The notes under the pieces: model-generated | The model's input: only the letters and a program-made list of their open reading frames with translations | Databases searched by the model: none | Told to the model about the DNA's origin: nothing | Position numbers and translations under genes: made by a program | DNA from: Sinomonas albida | Lineage (GTDB): Bacteria; Actinomycetota; Actinomycetes; Actinomycetales; Micrococcaceae | NCBI RefSeq assembly: GCF_004919045.1 | Contig: NZ_SWDW01000004.1 | Location: forward strand, 210,044-274,043 | Reading direction: 5' to 3' | Length of the DNA: 64,000 bases | Shown here: one piece after another, positions 58,944 through 64,000 of the stretch | Layout of the letters: every line of letters starts with the position of its first letter | Numbering within the stretch: the stretch's first letter is position 1

Positions 58944-60061
58944 GCGCGCGCTCCCTGCGCGGTTTCGGAGAGCGTGCGCTCGACGTCCGCGAGGAGGTCC
59001 TTCCAGGACGCGACGAACTTGTCCAGGCCCTCGGTCTCGAGGACCGCGACGACGTCGTTGTAGGAGACGCCGATCTTCTCGAGCGCGTCGAGGTGGGCGT
59101 TGGACGCTTCGTAGGTGCCGCGGACGGTGTCCCCGGTGACCTCGGCGTGGTCGTACGTCGCGTCGAGGGTCTTCTCGGGCATCGTGTTCACCACGCCGGG
59201 GGCGACGAGGCCCGTGACGTAGAGGGTGTCCGGGAGCGAGGGGTCCTTCACGCCGGTGGAGGCCCACAGCGGGCGCTGGGGGAGCGCTCCGGCGTCGGCG
59301 AGGAGCTTGAAGCGCTCGGACCCGAATTCCTCCTCGAAGACCTGGTAGGCGAGGCGCGCGTTCGCCAAGCCAGCCTGGCCCTTGAGCGCCCTGGCCTCGT
59401 CGATGCCGATCGCTTCGAGGCGCTTGTCGACCTCGGAGTCAACGCGGGAGACGAAGAACGAGGCGACGGAATGGATCTTCGCGAGGTCGTGGCCGTTGGC
59501 CTTGGCCTTCTCGAGCCCGGTCATGAACGCGTTGATCACGGCCCGGTAGCGCTCGAGCGAGAAGATCAGGGTCACGTTGACGCTGATCCCCGCCGCGAGC
59601 GTCTCGGCGATGGCCTCGAGGCCCTCGAGGGTGGCCGGGATCTTGATGTACACGTTGTCGCGGGCGACCTTGTCGCGAAGGCGCTTGGCCTCGGCGATCG
59701 TGCCGGCGGTGTCCCACGCGAGGCGCGGGTCGACCTCGATGGAGACTCGCCCGTCGACGCCGTGGGTCGTCTCCGCGATGGGGGCGAAGAGGTCGCAGGC
59801 GTTGGCCACGTCGAGCGTGGTGAGCTCGAACACGGTGCGCTCGACGTCGGCGCCGTCCGCGACGAGCTCGCGAAGCTGGGCGTCGTAGCCGTGGCCCTTC
59901 GTGATCGCGCCCTGGAAGATCGTCGGGTTCGTGGTCACGCCGACGACGTTCTTTTCGTCGATGAGGGCCTTGAGGGAGCCGTCGGTCAGGCGCTGGCGGG
60001 AGAGGTCATCGAGCCAGATCGAAACGCCGGCGTCGGAGAGGGCCTTGGTAGGGGTAGTCAT
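58940..60061 (-). CDS. tal: transaldolase
   Basis: The 373-residue barrel moves a three-carbon unit between sedoheptulose 7-phosphate and glyceraldehyde 3-phosphate. The Schiff-base Lys140 is in [17 protein letters not shown] is near the N-terminus, and [11 protein letters not shown] and [11 protein letters not shown] follow. The length fits the longer actinobacterial class. GGAGGAACTGAC immediately before the ATG gives a good ribosome site. It lies 62 bases after tkt. Confidence 0.95.
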   Translation of the reverse strand: MTTPTKALSDAGVSIWLDDLSRQRLTDGSLKALIDEKNVVGVTTNPTIFQGAITKGHGYDAQLRELVADGADVERTVFELTTLDVANACDLFAPIAETTHGVDGRVSIEVDPRLAWDTAGTIAEAKRLRDKVARDNVYIKIPATLEGLEAIAETLAAGISVNVTLIFSLERYRAVINAFMTGLEKAKANGHDLAKIHSVASFFVSRVDSEVDKRLEAIGIDEARALKGQAGLANARLAYQVFEEEFGSERFKLLADAGALPQRPLWASTGVKDPSLPDTLYVTGLVAPGVVNTMPEKTLDATYDHAEVTGDTVRGTYEASNAHLDALEKIGVSYNDVVAVLETEGLDKFVASWKDLLADVERTLSETAQGARA

Positions 60062-60123
60062 GTCAGTTCCTCCTTGTGAGGGGTCATTACCCGAAGATGG
60101 CGGGTAGCCGCACTCTCTAGTCG

Positions 60124-62235
60124 TTAACGCGCGGAGTCCGCGATCGAATCCTTGGCGGCCTGGGTGACGGCCTCCGCGGTGATCCCGAACTCACGGAACA
60201 GGGTCTTGTAGTCGGCCGATGCCCCGTAGTGCTCGAGGCTGATGGTGCGGCCAGCGTCGCCGACGAACTCGCGCCAGCCGAGGGCCAGGCCGGCCTCGAC
60301 GGAGACTCGGGCCTTGACGGCGGCGGGGAGCACGGACTCGCGGTAGGCGGCGTCCTGGGCCTTGAACCACTCGACGCAGGGCATCGAGACCACGCGCGCG
60401 GCGATGCCCTCGGCCGCGAGCGCCTCGCGGGCCGCGACGGCAAGCTGGACCTCGGAGCCGGTGCCGATGAGCACCACATCCGGGGTGACGTCGGCGCCGT
60501 CGCGCTGGGCCTCGGCCAGGACGTAGCCGCCCTTCGCGACGCCGGACGCAGCCCCGAAGCCGCCCTCGCCGCGATCCCAGGTCGGGAGGTTCTGGCGGGT
60601 CAGGACGATGCCCGCCGGGTTCGAGGTGTTCTCGAGGATGGTCTTCCAGGCCCAGGCGACCTCGTTCGCGTCCGCGGGACGGACGACGTCGAGGCCCACG
60701 ATCGCGCGCAGCGATGCGAGCTGCTCGACCGGCTGGTGCGTCGGGCCGTCCTCGCCGAGGCCGATCGAGTCGTGCGTCCAGACGTAGGTGGACGGGATGC
60801 CCATGAGCGCGGAGAGGCGGATCGCGGGACGCTGGTAGTCCGAGAAGATCAGGAACGTACCGGAGAACGCGCGGGTCTTCCCGCCGAGGGTGATGCCGTT
60901 GACGATCGACGCTGCCGCGTGCTCGCGGATGCCGAAGTGCAGCACGCGGCCGTAGGGGTTGCCCTTCCACGCCGCGGTGGACCGGGACGCCGGGATGAAC
61001 GAGGGCGAGCCCTCGATCGTGGTGTTGTTCGACTCGGCGAGGTCGGCCGAGCCGCCCCACAGCTCGGGCAGCACCGGGCCGATCGCGTTCAGGACCTTGC
61101 CGGAGGCGGCGCGGGTCGAGACGTCCTTGCCCGCCGGGAACTCGGGCAGCGACTGCTCCCAGCCCTCGGGCAGGCGGCGGGCCTCGATGCGCTCCTGCAG
61201 CTCGGCGGCCTCCGGGTTGGCGGCGGCCCAGGCGTCGAAGCTCTCCTGCCAGGCCGCGCGGGCCTTGGTGCCGCGCTCGAGCGCACCGCGGGTGTGGGAG
61301 AGGACCTCGGGGTCGACGAAGAAGGACTTCTCGGGGTCGAAGCCGAGGACCTCCTTGAGGGCCGCCACCTCGTCGGCGCCGAGCGCCGAGCCGTGGATCT
61401 TGCCCGTGTTCTGCTTCGTCGGGGACGGCCAGCCAATGAGCGTGCGCAGCGAGATGATCGACGGACGGCCGGTCTCGGCCTTTGCGGCGACGAGGGCCTG
61501 ATAGAGCTCCTGGACGTCCTCGACGTACTCGCCGGACTTGGTCCAGTCCACGCGCTGGGTGTGCCAGCCGTACGCTGCGTAGCGGGCCAGGACGTCCTCG
61601 GTGAACGCGACGTCGGTGTCGTCCTCGATCGAGATGTGGTTCTCGTCGTAGATGACGACGAGGTTGCCCAGCTCCTGGTGCCCAGCCAGCGACGAGGCCT
61701 CGGACGTGACGCCTTCCTGGAGGTCGCCGTCGGACGCGATGACCCACACGGTGTGGTCGAACGGCGAGGTGCCCTCGGCGGCGGTCGGGTCGTACAGGCC
61801 CCGCTCGCGGCGCTGGGAGTACGCGAAGCCGACCGAGGACGCGAGGCCCTGCCCGAGCGGGCCGGTGGTGATCTCGACGCCCTTCGTGTGCCCGTACTCC
61901 GGGTGCCCCGGAGTCAGCGACCCCCACGTGCGCAGGGACTCGAGGTCGGACAGCTCGAGGCCGTACCCGGCCAGGAACAGCTGGATGTAGAGCGTGAGCG
62001 AGGAATGCCCGGGGGAGAGGACGAACCGGTCCCGGCCGATCCAGTGCGGATCCGCGGGATCGTGCCGCATGAGCTTCTGGAAGAGCAGGTAGGCCGCCGG
62101 CGCGAGGCTCATCGCCGTGCCAGGGTGCCCGTTGCCCACCTTCTGCACCGCATCTGCGGCCAGGACCCGGATCGTGTCCACCGCCTTGCGGTCAACATCA
62201 GTCCACGTCAGTTCTTCAAGATCAACAGCAGGCAC
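60124..62235 (-). CDS. tkt: transketolase
   Basis: The 703-residue thiamine-diphosphate enzyme exchanges two-carbon units in the pentose-phosphate pathway. Features in order are [15 protein letters not shown] with His37, [22 protein letters not shown] (ThDP-binding), then the Pyr domain with GIREHAA and [15 protein letters not shown], and a C-terminal domain. GTG 62235 is chosen because AGAGGGG lies nine bases upstream and homologues start a few residues before [17 protein letters not shown]. An ATG at 62289 gives 18 extra, unconserved residues. Confidence 0.93.
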   Translation of the reverse strand: MPAVDLEELTWTDVDRKAVDTIRVLAADAVQKVGNGHPGTAMSLAPAAYLLFQKLMRHDPADPHWIGRDRFVLSPGHSSLTLYIQLFLAGYGLELSDLESLRTWGSLTPGHPEYGHTKGVEITTGPLGQGLASSVGFAYSQRRERGLYDPTAAEGTSPFDHTVWVIASDGDLQEGVTSEASSLAGHQELGNLVVIYDENHISIEDDTDVAFTEDVLARYAAYGWHTQRVDWTKSGEYVEDVQELYQALVAAKAETGRPSIISLRTLIGWPSPTKQNTGKIHGSALGADEVAALKEVLGFDPEKSFFVDPEVLSHTRGALERGTKARAAWQESFDAWAAANPEAAELQERIEARRLPEGWEQSLPEFPAGKDVSTRAASGKVLNAIGPVLPELWGGSADLAESNNTTIEGSPSFIPASRSTAAWKGNPYGRVLHFGIREHAAASIVNGITLGGKTRAFSGTFLIFSDYQRPAIRLSALMGIPSTYVWTHDSIGLGEDGPTHQPVEQLASLRAIVGLDVVRPADANEVAWAWKTILENTSNPAGIVLTRQNLPTWDRGEGGFGAASGVAKGGYVLAEAQRDGADVTPDVVLIGTGSEVQLAVAAREALAAEGIAARVVSMPCVEWFKAQDAAYRESVLPAAVKARVSVEAGLALGWREFVGDAGRTISLEHYGASADYKTLFREFGITAEAVTQAAKDSIADSAR

Positions 62236-62496
62236 GTAAACGAGCCCCTCTCCATCGCTGACGGCGGTATGGCGTCGGGAGCCCGTCATGGTGGGCCCAC
62301 GGATGCCAGCCGGCCGTTCACCATTGAAACGTCTTCTTTGTGTATCCCTCGTGTTGCGACGTCGGGACAACCAGCTCACATACTACGCACGAGGCTCCAC
62401 AGGGGTCAGCGGTTTGGCAGAAATTGGGCTGAATGTGAATCGGCGGACATTCGCGCCGAGGGGGCTGCGCCGAAAGGCGGGGGACGCGGGCGCGGG

Positions 62497-62502
62497 TATG
62501 AT
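62497..62502 (+). promoter_or_regulatory. candidate ctaB -10 box
   Basis: TATGAT at 62497-62502 is the best -10 in the 304-base tkt-ctaB divergent spacer; no good -35 accompanies it. AGGAAGAAGAAAAGAG between it and the GTG at 62540 could serve as a ribosome site. Nothing else is recognised in the spacer. Confidence 0.4.
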
Positions 62503-62539
62503 GGAGGCTCATCAGGAAGAAGAAAAGAGTCGCGCACCC

Positions 62540-63478
62540 GTGAGTACAGACGCCCACGCCCCGTCCCGCCCGACCGGCTCGAAGATCGCCCGCAAGGTCA
62601 AGGCGTACGTGGCTCTCACGAAGCCCCGCGTCATCGAACTGCTCCTCGTGAGCACCCTCCCGACCATGATCTACGCGCAGCGCGGATTCCCGTCCCTCGG
62701 GCTCATCGCGGCGACGCTCATCGGCGGGGCCTTCGCCGCAGGCAGCGCCGGGGCGTTCAACTGCTATATCGACCGTGACATCGATCGGCTCATGCGCCGC
62801 ACCGTGAACCGGCCCCTCGTGACCGGTGAGGTGACGCCGCGCGAGGCGCTCGCCTTCGCGTGGATCCTGGGGATCGCGTCGCTCGCCATCCTGTGGTTCG
62901 GCGCCAACCCGCTCTCGTCGGTGCTCGGCGCCGCCGCCATCTTCTTCTACGTCGTCGTCTACACGCTCGTTCTGAAGCGCCGCACGGCGCAGAACATCGT
63001 GTGGGGAGGCGCTGCCGGCTGTTTCCCGGTGCTGATCGCCTGGGCCGCCGTGACAGGCACGGTGGCTTGGCCCGCCGTCGTCCTCTTCATGGTGATCTTC
63101 CTCTGGACGCCGCCCCACTACTGGCCTCTTTCGATGCGTTACGGCGAGGACTACCGCAACGCGCAGGTGCCCATGCTCGGCGCCGTGGCCGGGGCCAAGA
63201 TCGTCTCGGTCCAGGTGGTCCTCTACGCCTGGGCGATGGTGATCTGCTCGCTCCTGCTCGTGCCGCTCGGCCACGCCGGGTGGGTGTACACCATCGCTGC
63301 CGTCGCAAGCGGGGCGTGGTTCCTGTGGGAGTCCCACGCCCTCTACGGCCGGGCGCAGCGCGAGGAGATCGAGGACAAGAAGGCCATGAAGGTCTTCCAC
63401 GGCTCGATCAGCTACCTCACGATCCTGTTCCTCGCCCTCGCGGTCGACCCGTTCATCGGGAGCCCGCTCGTCGGCTGA
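62540..63478 (+). CDS. ctaB: protoheme IX farnesyltransferase (heme o synthase)
   Basis: The 312-residue membrane prenyltransferase attaches farnesyl to heme b, giving heme o for terminal oxidases. The allylic diphosphate motif [19 protein letters not shown] (74-92) has Asp78 and Asp82. The second motif is [17 protein letters not shown], and about nine hydrophobic helices are visible. Divergence from tkt is a familiar actinobacterial order. The GTG at 62540 gives the usual N-terminus. In-frame ATGs at about 62500 overlap the -10 box and are less likely. Confidence 0.93.
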   Translation: MSTDAHAPSRPTGSKIARKVKAYVALTKPRVIELLLVSTLPTMIYAQRGFPSLGLIAATLIGGAFAAGSAGAFNCYIDRDIDRLMRRTVNRPLVTGEVTPREALAFAWILGIASLAILWFGANPLSSVLGAAAIFFYVVVYTLVLKRRTAQNIVWGGAAGCFPVLIAWAAVTGTVAWPAVVLFMVIFLWTPPHYWPLSMRYGEDYRNAQVPMLGAVAGAKIVSVQVVLYAWAMVICSLLLVPLGHAGWVYTIAAVASGAWFLWESHALYGRAQREEIEDKKAMKVFHGSISYLTILFLALAVDPFIGSPLVG

Positions 63479-63507
63479 CCCCGTCGACAACCCACCCCGG
63501 CGACATC

Positions 63508-63624
63508 GTCTCGGGTACAGATACTCGCCCTGGGGAGCGTTTCGGGTACAGATACTCGCCTTGAGGAGCGTCTCGGGTACCGATACTCGCCTTGAGGAGC
63601 GTCTCGGGTACAGATACTCGCCGG
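63508..63624. repeat. 31-bp tandem array A, forward orientation
   Basis: Units starting GTCTCGGGTACAGATACTC begin at 63508, 63539, 63570 and 63601 (last partial), an exact 31-bp period. The first 19 bases are nearly invariant. The 522 bases after ctaB hold no recognisable complete gene, only arrays A, B and C and one hairpin. Confidence 0.95.
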
Positions 63625-63648
63625 CCCCCGAATCCTGAACAACATACG

Positions 63649-63693
63649 ACGACGGCCGGCGCCTTTCATTCGATAGGCGCCGGTCGTCGTTTC
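63649..63693. terminator. hairpin between the two inverted 31-bp arrays
   Basis: ACGACGGCCGGCGCCT pairs with AGGCGCCGGTCGTCGT (one mismatch) across a ten-base loop. TTCT follows on the plus strand. It is probably the ctaB terminator. Confidence 0.6.
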
Positions 63694-63727
63694 TGGACCC
63701 GAGAAGGGCTAGGAGGGGCTAGTTGGC

Positions 63728-63881
63728 GTACCCGAAACGTCAGATTCGGGGTGTAGCTGTACCCGAAACGTCAGATTCGAAGTGTAGCTGTACCCGAGAC
63801 GTCAGATCTGGGGTGTAGCTGTACCCGAAACGGCAAATCCGGGGGTGTAGCTGTACCCGAGACGGCAAATCGGGGGGTGTG
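63728..63881. repeat. 31-bp tandem array B, inverted orientation
   Basis: Units starting GTACCCGARACGNCARAT begin at 63728, 63759, 63790, 63821 and 63853 (periods 31, 31, 31, 32). Read on the other strand the unit starts GTTTCGGGTACAGCTACAC, in register with array A. The remaining 12 bases differ between the arrays. Confidence 0.95.
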
Positions 63882-63883
63882 AA

Positions 63884-63953
63884 GTCTCGGGACCTAATAG
63901 ACACTTCTGTCTCGGGACCTCGTAGACAGTGTGTCTCAGGACGTTGTAGACGC
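63884..63953. repeat. three direct repeats (array C)
   Basis: GTCTCGGGACCTNNTAGACA-type units start at 63884, 63909 and 63933 (spacing 25 and 24). The third is degenerate (GTCTCAGGACGTTGTAGAC). They share GTCTCGGG with arrays A and B. They precede the last ATG of the window. Confidence 0.9.
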
Positions 63954-63975
63954 TTCGGGCCGTCTGATCGGGTGC

Positions 63976-64000
63976 ATGAGTGTTCACGAACCTGATCTGC
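63976..64000 (+). CDS. possible start of a gene cut by the window end
   Basis: An ATG at 63976 opens a frame reading MSVHEPDL up to the window edge. There is no clear ribosome site. The three direct repeats just upstream suggest a regulated or mobile gene, perhaps an insertion-sequence transposase, but eight codons cannot show this. Confidence 0.2.

Noticed and set aside
60229..62778. Plus-strand frame opposite tkt
   Set aside because: Transketolase is intact on the minus strand. The opposite translation is low-complexity and crosses into ctaB in the wrong frame.
63508..63881. CRISPR array
   Set aside because: The 31-bp units are contiguous, with no unique spacers, and no cas genes are in the window. 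The 19-base core with a fixed 12-base remainder is a tandem repeat.

Overview
The window is a very GC-rich actinobacterial chromosome segment with strong codon third-position GC bias. It is dense in housekeeping genes. The split riboflavin genes, hisEGF, the hisI-trpE-trpCBA-lgt run, rapZ-yvcK-whiA followed by gap-pgk-tpiA-secG, and tkt-tal-pgi beside zwf-opcA-pgl resemble Micrococcaceae (Arthrobacter/Sinomonas group). That placement is inferred from gene content and order, not from a database search.

Layout. 0-3.7 kb: end of ribB, then ribA, ribH, hisE, hisG, hisF. 3.8-4.4 kb: a minus-strand TIGR03085-type protein. 4.5-11.9 kb: hisI, trpE, two small membrane proteins, trpC, trpB, trpA and lgt, closely spaced or overlapping. 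12.1-18.2 kb: gltB-gltD. 18.3-19.8 kb: pyk. 20.0-21.5 kb: an ANTAR response regulator, tRNA-Leu(CAA) and a small RHH/Doc toxin-antitoxin pair. 21.6-27.8 kb: a DHFR-like protein, a thioesterase, polA, an Eis-like acetyltransferase and a polysaccharide deacetylase. 27.9-33.2 kb: rpsA, yigZ, coaE, uvrB. 33.3-39.6 kb: an accessory block (S33 hydrolase, GNAT, Ski2-like helicase, SAM methyltransferase, MBL hydrolase, GntR regulator). 39.7-49.2 kb: uvrA, HAD phosphatase, plsC, uvrC, rapZ, yvcK, whiA. 49.4-53.8 kb: sodA, gap, pgk, tpiA, secG. 53.9-62.2 kb, minus strand: pgl-opcA-zwf and pgi-tal-tkt. 62.5-63.5 kb: ctaB. 63.5-64.0 kb: repeat arrays and possibly the start of another gene.

How the genes fit together. 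The central block from 49 to 62 kb holds lower glycolysis (GAPDH, PGK, TPI) and the pentose-phosphate pathway (G6PDH with OpcA, lactonase, transketolase, transaldolase) plus glucose-6-phosphate isomerase. All three UvrABC excision-repair genes lie within 15 kb, with DNA polymerase I nearby. Amino-acid biosynthesis (His, Trp, Glu) fills the first third.

The most interesting signals are not genes. (1) About 19 genes have a TANNNT -10 box only 6-9 bases before the start codon, which predicts leaderless transcription on a large scale. (2) Several convergent gene junctions carry short tandem repeats. Two of them (29.5 kb and 63.5 kb) share one architecture: a hairpin plus two tandem arrays in opposite orientation, with equal unit length, a conserved core and a diverged remainder. 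(3) gap has a leader whose predicted 5' end coincides with a 9-bp closing stem, suggesting a structured regulatory RNA. (4) uvrA has a perfect palindromic LexA-type box next to its -10, and uvrB has a different, PafBC-like promoter. No large mobile element or prophage is seen, except a possible insertion-sequence edge at the right end.
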